64,000 bases of DNA from Periplaneta americana. Lineage: Eukaryota; Arthropoda; Insecta; Blattodea; Blattidae. Each line of letters begins with the position of its first letter. Position 1 is the first letter of the stretch. Location of the stretch: NCBI RefSeq assembly GCF_040183065.1, contig NC_091127.1, forward strand, positions 106,858,334 through 106,922,333. Direction: 5' to 3'. Shown here one piece after another: positions 21,925 through 32,927 of this stretch. Position numbers and translations under genes: made by a program. A model generated the notes under the pieces. That model searched no databases, had not been told where the DNA came from, and saw only the letters and a list, made by a program, of their open reading frames with translations.

Positions 21925-22762
21925 ACTGACTTGTTAGTTGATGTGACTGCAGTAAAGACTATCTGGACCGAAAGACACACGCTGACTGAGTGGCCAATTG
22001 ACTGGCCGTCTGACTGACTGGCTGGTTGAGTTAATGAACGACGGGCTGATGTATGGGCTGACTGGCTGACTGAATTATTAATTGATTGACTGAATGACTT
22101 GGTGACTGTCTTGTTGGTTGACTGATTCATTGGCTGACTGACTTGATTTATTGGCTTACTGATTTACTGACTGAGTTCTGATTGAATGGCTGGCTGAATG
22201 ACTGGCTGACTGACTTATTGATTGGTTGATTGACTGACTGGCGAACTGACTGATTGACTGGCTGGCTGAACGATTGACCTGCTGACTTATTGAGTAGCTG
22301 ATTGACTAATTGGCTGATTCATTGACTGGCTCACTGACCGATTGAGTGATTCACTCACTAACTTACTGACTGATTGACTGGCTGACGAAATTATTGTCTG
22401 GTTGGTTGACAGATTAATTTACTAGCTGAATTATCCATTGATCCATTGACTGACTGACTCACCGACCGATTGAATTACTGACTGACTGACAGACTGACTG
22501 ACTCATTAGCTGAATGACTGGTTAACTCACTGACTGATTGTCAGATTGGTCTACCGAGTTACTGCTGATGGATGTTGATTGGTAGGCTGGCAGGCTGGCT
22601 TGCCTTGGCTTGGCTGGGCTGACTTTTCTTGGCCGACTTGACTTGGCTTGGCTTGGCTTGGCTTGACTGGTTTGGTTGCCTCCTTGACTGAGTAATTGGC
22701 TCGCTGTCTGAATAACTGATTGAATGAATTTGACTGGATTACTTGGCATACCAGCCGCTCTT
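21925..22762. repeat. Degenerate CTGA/TGAC tetranucleotide tract
   Basis: More than 800 bp built mostly of TGAC, TGAT, TGGC and TTGG words in a loose 4-base rhythm, with a CTTGG-rich patch at 22590-22680. It looks like an old, heavily mutated microsatellite. Minus-strand frames are S-Q repeats caused by this composition. Confidence 0.9.
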
Positions 22763-22764
22763 CT

Positions 22765-24604
22765 GGGATTGTACTGTATTGGCTATATTGACTGGAATTT
22801 ATTATGATACTGATTCATTGACTAATGCAATTGATTATTTGCAATGACTTAGCAGATTACATATTTGAGATTTTCTTCTTGGTTAACCTATGTTGGTTTC
22901 GGTGATTCAACATGAATTTAGATAGAAGTTTGCAATGTTTTGGAAATATTTTCTGTTCTCGACTTCTTGGATATACCGATCGTAAGTTTGGAAGATTGAC
23001 CATGTCACTTGCTTCCGGATGGTTCTGTCAACTGGATTAAACTGAGCAGACAGAACAAACTAGTAGACGATTCGAGAAGTTCGGGCTCAAACTTGCAGAT
23101 CGTAGTTTCCGTGACAATTATAGCGATATAATGAAATTGACAGAGATTCAACAGTTTTCACTGCAAATTTAAAGACTCGCGACGAAAATTTAAACGTAAT
23201 TGAAGCACCCTATCAATCAGGATAAATGGAGAAAAAAGACGTGAAAGTAGACAAGTTCAGTGAAAACGGCCAACTTCGCCTTCTTTTTCTTTTTCTTCAC
23301 TCCTTTATCTCTTCTTTCTTCAATTTATTCTCATCTTCCCCTTCTTTTCCTTTTTCTTCACTCCCTTAGGTTAGGATATATTATGTAATGTGTTTTGTTT
23401 GTGCTGTTTTCATTTTAATCTGCGTGTTCTTTTGTAGAGTGGTTGGATCTAATCATAGTTGAGGGGGTGAAACCTACAAAGTAGGACTTGTTTTACACAG
23501 CACGTATGGTCAGAAGACCCGTGCACTGGATTTAAGAGAAATTTGATAATATAGTACATTTGTATGTATAATATTGCTCAATAAATCCATCTATCTATAT
23601 CTATAACACAACCATCGTTCTTTGTCATCGCTTCGAGACTGAAACTCTTTCTGATGTCGTAAGTTGCTGAGTTAGAAGTCCTTGCTCCTGCGTGCTTAAA
23701 ATGTATAACAATTCAAAGAACAAATATATTATTCTAATCTCAACAGAAAAAGATATGAAGGTAAAGTTTGTTTTTTATTTGTATGAGCAGCAGTGCACGT
23801 GCGTGATTCCTTGGCCTTGTGACATTGCTACATGAACCTTGTGCAAAGAACTTCCTGTTTCCGTTGTGGTCATGTTGCATAATGTTCTTATGAGACATCG
23901 GATGTGATTCATTATGTCATTTACTGGTGGATTCGACTCATTTTTAACGATTCAAGATTCGTGTATACAAAGGTGCGTGTCTTGTATGTAATAAACGTAA
24001 AATTATCAAGAGTTTCAGAGATTAAAATGCTGCATTTATTACTTTCTCAAGTCAGATCACTGATCCTAGAGACGATAATATAATGTATTCTAACCAACGT
24101 AATATTATTTACGTTTGTCTTTCAGATGAACATAATTTTTTCCTTGCTCGGACTGTATTGCTCCAATCAATTAACATGATGTGCGTATGAGGTGAGGGTC
24201 TACCTTGCCAGCTGCTTTGCAAACACTGTATTATTCTGTGTGTACTTAACTTAAGATTAAATTTAATGTGCCTCAACTTCGAAGTCTAGTTATAAGATGC
24301 TAAATTGAGGCCTTAAAGTTTATTTCTTTTCCAACCTAAGACCATGTAGCATTCGTTTTTCTAGAAACTAATGTATAGGTATGTATCTTTTACGTGGAGT
24401 TGTTGGTAAAGTTTACGGACGCAATCGGCCATGCAACAAAGATTGTGTATTTAAGGGTTTGTGTCAGTATTGTGAAGGTTTCATTAACCGAAGGAGTAAT
24501 TCATTCCAATTTCTGTTATTATATCACGTGTGCCGAGCTGCACCTGCTGCAGTACCCCCATCCAGCGGAAGCGTGTGCAAATGCAGTTTCATGCGTGTAA
24601 CCCC
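22765..24604. other. Mostly unannotated; possible LINE 3' end at 23380-23605
   Basis: A pyrimidine-rich patch lies at 23280-23370. The piece ending 'tgctcaataaatccatctat' followed by CTAT repeats (about 23600) looks like a retrotransposon 3' end with an AATAAA signal, but no coding part precedes it. Nothing else recognised. Confidence 0.4.
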
Positions 24605-24860
24605 AAATTACATATATAACAGATTACTCATCCCTATGTTAAAATCGGTAGCACTTTGAAGAAAACAATCGCCAGGATCGCCACCCTTCCGCCGTAAACG
24701 AACACGAGATGGCAGTACAGTCGCTAATGCAATTCAAATGGGAGTTATGACGTGACTCCTTATGTAAAAACTAGATGGCAGCATAGTAAACCTGACAAGT
24801 TGTTACCGTCAAAGCCTATAAGGCCGAGCAATCTGGGTATATAATATGATCTATGGTGTA
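24605..24860 (-). repeat. Dispersed repeat B, copy 2
   Basis: Inverted counterpart of 3725-3975, sharing 'tgttaaaatcggtagcactt', 'tccgccgtaaacgaac' and 'gggagttatgacgtgactcc'. Minus-strand frames across it are unremarkable. Confidence 0.85.
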
Positions 24861-25688
24861 ACCAAAACGAAGTCATGCAGAATAATAATCGCATTATCTT
24901 CCGCAATACGTGAGGGCGCCCAAGTTGATCATGCGGCAAGGTGAAGAAGTGAAAGTTCAGCATTGAGGAACACTCAGTGACGTATCAGAATCGAGATTCA
25001 GAAGGTTCTGATTTATTTCTTGAGGAATTACGTATTGTGATGCTGAAAAAATATGTTTCGAGATAGTCATTGAAATGTAAAATTTTCGGTATGACGACTA
25101 TATAGCCAATTGTCTGTTTATGTACAAAGTTTTCTGTTGGTCGGAATTGAGTGCCGTGTAAGCTGAATCGATAGATGCACCAAATAGCTAATCACGATAC
25201 TTACAGGAATGCGGACCTGGGCTTCAACAATCATTTCTACAATAGGAGTGGTAAACAAAATAAGTGACATGCTGTGGTGTAAAATGTGTGTAATCTCTTT
25301 AATGAAGGAAAAAGTAGTCGTATAAAACCATTAACGAAATAAGACAAAAATGATTTGAAAATGTACAACTTACGTTGTAAGTGATTAGGTGGTTATAAGT
25401 AGTTAACACTATATTGAGAAGGAAGTTATATTTTCAAGCCTAAAAACTCATATTTGTAATTCGTTCCTAGCGGCAAATAATAATTAAAAGCCAGTGGATG
25501 TCGCATGACGAGGATGAGCCCTCTTTAAAGTATTACTTACTTTTGACAGTCAGTTGTAAAGGTTACTTCGGTGTATCTATTCGAGAGGAATCTATTGCCC
25601 ATGTTTCCAATCGGTTTCCTTGCATAGTTCTGTTACTTGACAAACGAACAATGTCTTTCCATGTGCATGGTTTTAAATACTGAGTTTC
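24861..25688. other. Unannotated stretch
   Basis: No repeat match or convincing frame. Confidence 0.5.
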
Positions 25689-25855
25689 TTAAATATCATC
25701 AATATCTACGAGAAATAGGCCATTAGGCCTGTTCCGTATCCTTGATTCAGAATGGTCGCGCCATCTCTTATATGGTCTTCCAATAGCCTATTTCTTCTGC
25801 CAGCTGTATTGTAGTTAAGCATTCTCTGTTGATAGGTGCGTATTTTGTCAATTAA
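25689..25855 (-). pseudogene. LINE reverse transcriptase C-terminal relic (RNRPNGL family)
   Basis: The minus strand ends with AIGRPYKRWRDHSESRIRNR then PNGLFLVDIDDI and a TAA stop at 25691-25689. GRP..RW.D at the C-terminus, followed by an acidic end, is typical of a group of insect non-LTR elements. Upstream (25850-25790), in another frame, is IRTYQQRMLNYNTAGRR. Short and broken. Confidence 0.7.
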
Positions 25856-25919
25856 ATTATAATCTTCTTATGAATCCTCTAGATTCAAAACCCTCTAAAG
25901 GTAACAAATAGGCCTACCT

Positions 25920-26011
25920 CTTCTCTTCTCTTCTCTTCTCTTCTCTTCTCTTCTCTTCTCTTCTCTTCTCTTCTCTTCTCTTCTCTTCTCTTCTCTTCTC
26001 TTCTCTTCTCT
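25920..26011. repeat. CTTCT pentanucleotide microsatellite
   Basis: About 18 near-perfect TTCTC units. Confidence 0.97.
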
Positions 26012-26053
26012 TTATTTAGTTACTTTTCTGCTATTCCCATTATAATAACGACT

Positions 26054-26056
<3 letters not shown>

Positions 26057-26111
<55 letters not shown>
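26057..26111. repeat. AAT trinucleotide microsatellite
   Basis: About 18 AAT units. Similar AAT/ATT runs lie at 52221-52257, 52749-52791, 53061-53112, 59531-59580, 61345-61367 and 61439-61482, several next to LINE ends. Confidence 0.97.
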
Positions 26112-26631
26112 TGTTAACCACAGAACGTGGTTAGATTTTCGATTGGTAATTAATTTCATGATTCTCTAAGTAGAATATAATCGACATCGAGTAGTTGGTC
26201 TGATCCAACCTCTGCTAGTGGAGTGTTTTCTCTCTCAGCTTACTTCATTGCGTCCAAACGTTCGTCTATGATGCCGGAGGCAGGGAAACTAGGAAGACGA
26301 AACTTTGAGAAACTTTGCGAATGCAACTTTTATTGCAATAAAATTCTTGGCCAAGAGGAATGTTTTCGACCAGTTTTAACTGCAATTCTCATATCCGTCT
26401 GCAACTTAACCAACTATTACCATTATTTATTTTCCAACTGCTTCTCTCTTTCATTTCTTCTTCTGCTATTCGTAGATCACGTATAAAGAAATGAATTATA
26501 ATGACAAAATATTTTTGGATATTCTTGCGAAAAATACATATTTTCAGTATTCGAGATACAGAGAAAAGTGGGCTTAGTTATGTCATCTGTATGTCTGTCT
26601 TTTTGTTCCTTCCCCAAATTGTTACTTGAAC

Positions 26632-26869
26632 TGAAGGGTTCAAAACCATAGTGGGCCAAGCGCCATTTACTAAAACCGTATAAACAAGGGTTAAAATGAA
26701 GTTACTGCCATAATTCAATGGAAACATATAGCAAATAATATAAAGTATACACATTAAAATTAAATGATATGTCAATCTTTATTAAACTATGGTATTCATT
26801 TAACTTTAACCCTTGCTTTCTCCGTTTTTAATAAATGGCGCTTGGCCTACTGTGGCTCTGAACGCTTCA
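26632..26869. mobile_element. Foldback MITE, about 235 bp
   Basis: The left arm 'gggccaagcgccattta' and right arm 'taaatggcgcttggcc' are inverted. Arms extend about 70 bp to 'caagggttaaaatgaa'/'ttaactttaacccttg', around an AT-rich loop. Non-coding. No clear target duplication. Confidence 0.8.
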
Positions 26870-26989
26870 ATTTTGGTGGTGCGAGACTTACAATTTAATT
26901 CATTCTTCACATATTCCTTTGAAGTGTAATCATTTTGTATTTAAAATATAACAGTTTGATTAACAATTTAATAGTACATTATGCAACGA

Positions 26990-27048
26990 GCCTATAATGG
27001 TAGTAATTAAGACGCGAGTATACGAGCGCCTTAATTACCATTATAGGC
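26990..27048. repeat. Short palindrome
   Basis: 'gcctataatggta' and 'taccattataggc' enclose 'attaagacgcgagtat' and its near-inverse, giving a 59-bp imperfect hairpin. It sits 15 bp left of the next inverted-repeat element and may be part of it. Confidence 0.75.
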
Positions 27049-27063
27049 AAGTTTCATACGACT

Positions 27064-27596
27064 TTTTATGCTCGACCATATTTCTAACTTGAAATTATTC
27101 ATAAGTATTCATGTTATTCTTATCTGACTGGGGAGCGGAACTGACCTTGTGCAATATCTCGTAAATTGTGAGATGTGCGCAGACGCGAAAGTATTGATTT
27201 TTTCCGAGAAACAAATGTCATTGACCTTGATATAATCTAGAGAGTAAAATAAACATTAATCTTGATATAACCTTGAAATTGATTTAGACATTGAAAAACG
27301 AGATGACAAATTGAATTTATTTGAATATATTATTTACAATTAACGCTAATTATTATTGCAACAGAACATAACCTTCTGCGACAGTATTGGATTTCCAGCC
27401 TCCGTGACGTTCCGCTACTTGTCTTTCGATTGCATATCCGAGAATAATCGATACTTGAGCTTTCATATTGCTACAATGGTGTTTTCTGATTGGTGGAACA
27501 TCTGAACTTTAATGAATAGGTGTACTTTAATGAGGTCCATTAAAGGGCTGCTACCAGGTGTATAATTACTACATTTTGGCATGGTCGAGCATAAAA
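27064..27596. mobile_element. DNA element with TTTTATGCTCGACCAT termini, 533 bp
   Basis: Exact inverted ends TTTTATGCTCGACCAT and ATGGTCGAGCATAAAA. A smaller inverted pair 'ctttaat'/'attaaag' lies near the right end. No coding frame. The superfamily is not certain and the target duplication unclear. Confidence 0.6.
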
Positions 27597-27755
27597 TACA
27601 TAAATTTATGCTTTAAAAGTAGAGAAAGAAGTACATTAATGTCAATACAGAAGGTAATACAGTATAATACCGTAAACGTAACATTTTAAACTTAAATTAA
27701 TTCAGTATTATTTATTGAAAATATAAATATCGTTGTAAGATACTTAAAGAGTTTT

Positions 27756-28470
27756 GTGCGAGATCGTGCGTATTTGCTTGCTTTCCGCACACAACCAATA
27801 CGCGGTAAGTGTGAAATACCATATTCAGTATTCCCAACGTAACACACATAACAATTTCCCTATTCTTACCGCTTAAGCGTCATATTCATTTTACTGCTTT
27901 AGGCTTTTAACATATTATTTTTAAAGACGTTCAATATAGTAATAATTATAAATTGGAAACTTACTACTGCAATTTCACCTAAATTGCACTGTTAATTATT
28001 GTTTTTAAATATTTGCAAAAATTAAGTAAACTCTACAACACCACAAAAGTTACTGCATTTGTAATGCAAGTAACATTAAGGAAGCCGTGAAAAAATCAAC
28101 AAGATTCCAGAATCATCATGAACTGGGGGAAAAAAAAGACAGACGTATATCACGGCCTGCTGGAGTATAGGAAACATAGAAAACATTTTATAGGAACAAT
28201 GTTGAAGATAGATATATTTGTTTTCCAAAGTTGCCGTCATTGAACAGAAACCAAGATGGAGATTTCATTGCAACTAATTAGAAATTCCTCTTTCAGGTAT
28301 GTAATAAACGATCTTCGCGCAAAATAATGTACGATACGCGAGCGGTATGTTTGTTTTCATGTTCTCGGAAATTAAAAAAGCTCAACTGCGTTTCGCTTTT
28401 TCAATATTTTCCTCGAACATGAAAACTTCAACATACCGCTCTTATAACGCATATTACTATTTAAGGATGT
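27756..28470 (+). mobile_element. Dispersed element C, near-complete copy
   Basis: Starts GTGCGAGATCGTGCGTATTT and ends 'aacgcatattactat'. It aligns end to end with 62211-62944, lacking about 115 bp that the other copy has near 62575-62690. It contains the inverted pair around GAGCGGTATG/CATACCGCTC. No terminal inverted repeats and no open frame. It lies directly 3' of the R2-like LINE relic that follows on the minus strand. Confidence 0.88.
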
Positions 28471-28479
28471 AGAATATAA

Positions 28480-29160
28480 ATTTTATAATTATCTCGCGAG
28501 TGATGCCTGTTCTTTTCATGATCTCCCAAGTAAATTTCATAAGACTTCCTCTCCTTCCAAATGGTAATCCAATTACACACCAGTTTTCAGATGTTATATT
28601 TTCGGCTGAAATAATGGATACATGGCTTATAAATTTTTTTTTTCTTCCTTAATTTATCTTCCTTGTTTGTCGCCACGTTCAAAACGGACGGTTGGATCGA
28701 TAAGTAAATCTGTTTTTTTTATAAATGACATAAATATCAGGACTTCTTGTAGATCCATTAGAATAAAGACAGGAAACGTCTTCAGAGATTTCACAATTTC
28801 CTTCTCTTAATGCAGATGTCAGAGCTGATCTGACACGATGGTGGCGAGTGTTTCTTTGTAATTTACCTTTCTTGCAAAATCCTAGCATATGTCCAAGTGT
28901 TTCCATCTCGCCACAATCATGATGACGGCTGCGTGTTGTAGTAGGACACCTGCCAGGAATCGTACGAACAGCCAAGATGTTGCAAGTCATTTTAAGAGCA
29001 TTCATCCATTCTGAAATTGATAACCCCTGACGGCTGTTAACCCAAAAATTAGCTTTTGGGTGGTCTACAGATACTTCTTTCCCCCTTATTGTGTTATTGG
29101 CCCAAGTTTGAAAAAAGTTGTTCCCTTAGTGCTTTTCTTATCTTTCGACCAGTCCAACGA
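28480..29160 (-). pseudogene. Non-LTR retrotransposon end with restriction-like endonuclease (R2/NeSL-type)
   Basis: Reading from about 29110, the minus strand encodes IRGKEVSVDHPKANFWVNSR, ISEWMNALKMTCNILAVRT and DCGEMETLGHMLGFCKKGKL. The last is a C..C-like E/H/C knuckle ('ETL.H.L..C......RH..V'). Then comes SPDIYVIYKKNRFTYRSNR, matching the 'PD' motif of the restriction-like endonuclease, and finally, after stops, NWCVIGLPFGRRGSLMKFTW (family consensus near G.RGTIPKF). This order (zinc knuckle, PD nuclease, GARGT tail) is diagnostic of R2/R4/NeSL-type elements and differs from every other LINE fragment here. The clean frame spans 29110-28680; later parts have stops and shifts. RT core absent. 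Confidence 0.78.
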
Positions 29161-29164
29161 ATAC

Positions 29165-30112
29165 CTTCTATCTCTTGGGTGTTCAATTAGTCCGTCACAG
29201 AAAGCTTTTTAGTATCTAGATCTCTAAAACAATTAAGATGTGCATTCTCTGCAAGAAATAGATTACAACAGATATTTGACGCATTCTAAGAAAGTAAGAG
29301 AAATATCTGATAGGATATATGGGTGTATATTTCAACCCACCTTTTATTCTCGTATACCATCACATCTTGTTTTTACTGGATTAATAGAGAGAGATTGATT
29401 GCGACAATTATTCAACTTTGAGACCTGACTACTTCAAGGATCACAGCAGCGAGGATTATGTAATACGCGTAAGAAATAGTGCATAAGTAATATTCAAGGT
29501 GTGAACATCTTAATTACTATATTCCACAGTAATGGACACACAACTCCACCTTGATGACAACCATTAGTCACAATTCCTCTTATAGAGGCTTGTCTCAATG
29601 TTATTTGCACCGCTGTCACACTGAGAATGTTTGATCCACTTTGTCACAATATAGTGCCATCAACTCCGTACCTGTGTAAGGCATTGTTGATGCTATTAAA
29701 AATACCTTATCAAAATAGATTGTTTCCAGATTAAACATGTTGATGTATAACGATCCATCTGTCCTATATATTTGAGCATGTGGCGCATATTCAGCGGATC
29801 TGTCTGATATGTAGGCATGCTGATTTTTTTTTCTTCGAAGGAGGGCCCGCAGGCAAGCACCGCAGCCTTAGGCTTATTGTGCAATATCCTTATGTTGGAA
29901 TGTTTGTTGAAGTCCATTTAGGATCTCTCTTCAAGCGCATGATTCACTGCATGGTGCCATTGTATCGATTCAGCCATAGTATCCAGTTCTGGCTGGAGAC
30001 TGTTCCTCCACCTGTCTGTGATGTTATTCTGCAGCGTCCTCATATCTGTGACATCTGGTCGCAATTAATGTGCCTGAATCTGCTGCATCTTCAACCAGAA
30101 GACATGCGGCTC
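29165..30112. other. Unannotated stretch, G+C-richer in its right part
   Basis: A 118-codon plus-strand frame (29780-30136) opposes a 73-codon minus frame; neither has a known motif. The segment 29840-30110 has higher G+C and no repeat partner here. Together with 30320-30520, on the other side of the MITE, it may be a unique host segment split by the insertion. Confidence 0.35.
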
Positions 30113-30114
30113 AC

Positions 30115-30316
30115 GACAGGAGTAACTTGGCTGTGAGATCAAACTGCGCATACGCGAACTTGGTTAATAAAAACCTAAACTAAACAAACCTAACCTTCGT
30201 ATATGCAAGATGTGTAACCGGAGTATGAAGGGAACTTTTTGAATTGAATCAGGCTGGCATTGTATGAGAAGTCCGCGCATGCCTAGTTTGATCTCACAGC
30301 CAAGTTTTTTCCTGTC
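30115..30316. mobile_element. MITE with 45-bp inverted ends, 202 bp
   Basis: Left 'gacaggagtaacttggctg' then 'tgagatcaaact'; right 'agtttgatctcacagccaag' then 'tttttcctgtc'. The arms are exact over about 20 bp in the middle and similar over about 45 bp. No coding capacity. Confidence 0.82.
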
Positions 30317-30319
30317 ATC

Positions 30320-30520
30320 AGCCCCTCCTACCAGAAGTACATGCCGCCGTCGATTCCACGATTCACCAAAGCGCCATCTATCCGAGGGAGTTACACTCAC
30401 CCGATCACCCGCAGTCCGCTTATTAAAGCCCATGCGGCTTCTCTGGATATGCGCAGCTTCCACAGACAGCATCTGTGGGCGGATCCTGAAACCACGTCCT
30501 CCATGTCCTCGTCAGCCTGT
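30320..30520. other. G+C-rich CpG-containing segment, possible unique sequence
   Basis: It carries a 62-codon plus-strand frame (30341-30529) inside a longer 100-codon frame. A pyrimidine stretch with CAG precedes it (30307-30325) and 'ctgtaaata' follows, so an exon is thinkable. No motif recognised. Confidence 0.25.
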
Positions 30521-30529
30521 AAATATTAA

Positions 30530-30740
30530 GATAATTAATGAAATTATACTAATGAAGGCGAAATGAGTCCGAAATCCAATGTCGAAAGTTAACCAGCAGT
30601 TCTGCTTCGAGTGGTTGAGGGAAAAACCTCAGAAAAACCCAACCAGGTAACTTAACCCAATCAATATTTGAACCCGAGCCCGCTCGTTTCACGGTCAGGA
30701 AGTATACCCGTTATTCCACAGAGGTGAACCATGCTGATTT
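30530..30740 (-). mobile_element. SINE, ggttgggtttttc-core family
   Basis: The minus strand reads 'gggctcgggttcaaatattg' (B-box region), 'acctggttgggtttttctga', 'ggtttttccctcaaccact', then 'gttaactttcgacattgga' and 'ggactcatttcgccttcatt'. The tail matches 10080-10160. Pol III-type tRNA-derived SINE by layout; the A-box is weak. Confidence 0.75.
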
Positions 30741-30744
30741 GGTA

Positions 30745-31378
30745 TAAAGGATGAAATATTAGCATCTTCTGGCACAAATATCGTCACAGTCTCATACCAA
30801 ATAATCTCACTGGGCAACAGAGAGATAAACGGAAAAATGTGGCTGCTGATTTGTTTCAACACTCCTGCAGCCTCCATATTCACCCGAGCCTTGCTACAAG
30901 CGAATTCCTGATGTTCTTGATTATCGCATAATATTCACTAATTTCACCAGCTTAATAATGAGAATTGGGTCTGTACCTAGGAATGCTGGGGACATAGACT
31001 GACGAAGTGATTGTATCATATTTTCTACGGTGCACCTCTCTACTTATCTGTATGGTAGTCATACCACGACACAGGTGGGGCAGGGCAGAGACGTAATAAT
31101 GTTAGATATATAAATAGATACCCTTACTTAAAGTCTGAAGTTACAGTATAATTGTTTAATCTAAGGTTCTTGAGTTAAAGCAAGTGCATCCTGCTGCCGT
31201 CCAGATGACTGTGTAGAATGACAGTAGCCGCTCGACAGTTCTGAAAGTTTATTTGTATAATATAAAGTTCAGCTGAAGAAAGTGGGGACTGTCATAATAA
31301 ACGATCCTCAACTTTTACTAAACTATAATAGCAGCTTGAGTTTTTGTTCGTCAAGGGAATTGACGAAGTTACTACCCT
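30745..31378. other. Unannotated stretch
   Basis: No repeat match or gene recognised. Confidence 0.5.
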
Positions 31379-31747
31379 TTAACCTTCAGTGAAGGAAGAC
31401 AAATGGTTAGCTAACACCTCATTCATCTTGCTCTTTATCTGACTTACTTCGTCTTGATTTATTTTTCCCAGGGGGTTTTGTAAAATGATAATAGTCACAC
31501 AAGTGTGTTTATTTCCTATAATCTGGAAAGGTGGTTGGAAAATGACCCCTCTTGCTAGGATTTGACCTAGTTGGAATGTTATGCCTTTCCGACCTAACTT
31601 TTCAGGTATCTTCTCCTTGGTTCTTCTCCCTGGACTAGACATGAAAATTGGATTTTGGAGGTTTACAGAACATATTGTACCGCTATCGCCAGAGATGGCT
31701 GTCAAGAAAGGAACCTTCCTCCGTCGTTCTTGCTGAACTCCACTCAC
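31379..31747 (-). CDS. Unrecognised 122-codon open frame (doubtful)
   Basis: ATG at 31747, stop at 31381-31379. The product has a balanced composition, without runs. It reads KVPFLTAISGDSGTICSVNL near the N-terminus and NPLGKINQDEVSQIKSKMNE near the C-terminus. I recognise no domain. The region matches no repeat in this window. Open frames of 120-130 codons are about what chance gives in 64 kb of AT-rich DNA read in six frames, so the length alone is weak support. It could be a fragment of a retroelement polyprotein, an exon, or nothing. Confidence 0.2.
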   Translation of the reverse strand: MSGVQQERRRKVPFLTAISGDSGTICSVNLQNPIFMSSPGRRTKEKIPEKLGRKGITFQLGQILARGVIFQPPFQIIGNKHTCVTIIILQNPLGKINQDEVSQIKSKMNEVLANHLSSFTEG

Positions 31748-32040
31748 GGTCGTATCTGCTGCTCCCCCCGCTATTGAAAGAATTTATTGTTGACAGTTAT
31801 GCAAGAGCTTAACCCTTTTTTAACATTTGATATTTGTCCATGCTGGATAGGCCTATATATGGGAAGGTCGAATTTCTACGTCAGGGATACTAGATTCATA
31901 TAGGTCTCAGCAAATTACTGTGCCCAAGTACACACTCTTTCAGGAATAGCCCATCACACATCCCTACGAACCTAAGGAAATAGTTATTGCGATGTACCGA
32001 AGTACCTATGATATTTCCGTGCAGGAATTCTGCGTTATCA
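31748..32040. other. Unannotated stretch
   Basis: Nothing recognised, apart from one exact TAGGCCTA octamer at 31848. Confidence 0.5.
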
Positions 32041-32442
32041 TATGATGAAGGATCGGTGGAGGGAGAAAAATTCTCTCCGGAATCGGGATTCGAACCCAGG
32101 TTTTCAGCTCTACGTGCCGACGCTCTATCCACTAAGCCACACCGGATTCCAATTCCGATGCCGGATTGAATCATCTCAGTTTAAGCTTCACCTATTAGTT
32201 TCCCTTTAGTGGCCAACCCTTAATGCACTGTATCACACGTGTGTGACAGTGGCACACCAATGTATAGAGGTGCACTAAAGGAAAATTAAGAGGTGGAGCT
32301 TAAACTGAGAGGATTCTATTCGACATCGGAATTGGAATCCGGTGTGGCTTAGTGGATAGAGCGTCAGCACGTAGAGCTGAAAACCCGGGTTCGAATCCCG
32401 GTGTCAGAGATAATTTTTCTCCGCTCCATCGATCTTTCATCT
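32041..32442. mobile_element. 400-bp palindrome with two divergent tRNA-Tyr-like SINE arms
   Basis: The two halves are inverted copies of about 200 bp with almost no loop; the centre is CACACGTGTG at 32234-32243. Each arm holds a tRNA-like unit with an A-box (TGGCTTAGTGGATAGAGC), an anticodon stem CAGC/GCTG with loop ACGTAGA (anticodon GTA, tyrosine), a B-box (GGGTTCGAATCCC) and then a T-run. The left arm reads on the minus strand (32150 to 32075), the right arm on plus (32330 to 32405), both outward. The same SINE exists as a single arm at 57970-58215. The acceptor stems do not pair, so these are SINEs and not functional tRNAs. Confidence 0.88.
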
Positions 32443-32927
32443 AAGGAAATAAGCTGTCGATGTCTGACCCGGCGACTCAACCGATTGGTCGACGTGTGTT
32501 AATCTTAACCGACCATCTAGGTGAAATCCATGCCAAACTGGTGTATTGCCACATTCCAGCGAACTACAACCATCCCAGATGATGCTCAGGCCTTCCATCT
32601 ACCCTTATGGTAATTCGGCATAAACACGGGGTCGGTGATCTGTAGTGGTGATTTTGTAGATCTAAAAATCCAGAATTGAATCCCGATGGAGTCTCTACAT
32701 GTGACCATCACTAATATTCTCATCACAGAACGCAACTTGGAGATGCCTCGACAGGTACCCCAATCCACAGGATACTTATTTATGTTGAAGTTTATTTCAA
32801 AACAAATAATTCATTGAATAAGAAGACAAGAGTGATGCGTTACTGGAAGATTAACGAATGAATCTAAGCACAGGATAAACATTCGAGCGTCTTTTCCGGT
32901 ATATCCTATGACTTTGAACATACAGAC
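32443..32927. other. Unannotated stretch
   Basis: No repeat match. A 60-codon minus-strand frame shows no motif. Confidence 0.5.

Noticed and set aside
21918..22749. Minus-strand frames rich in S, Q and N repeats
   Set aside because: Translation of the degenerate CTGA/TGAC tract.
32330..32405. Functional tRNA-Tyr gene
   Set aside because: A- and B-boxes and an anticodon stem are present, but the acceptor arms do not pair and the sequence is embedded in a SINE; eukaryotic tRNA-Tyr genes also usually carry an intron.
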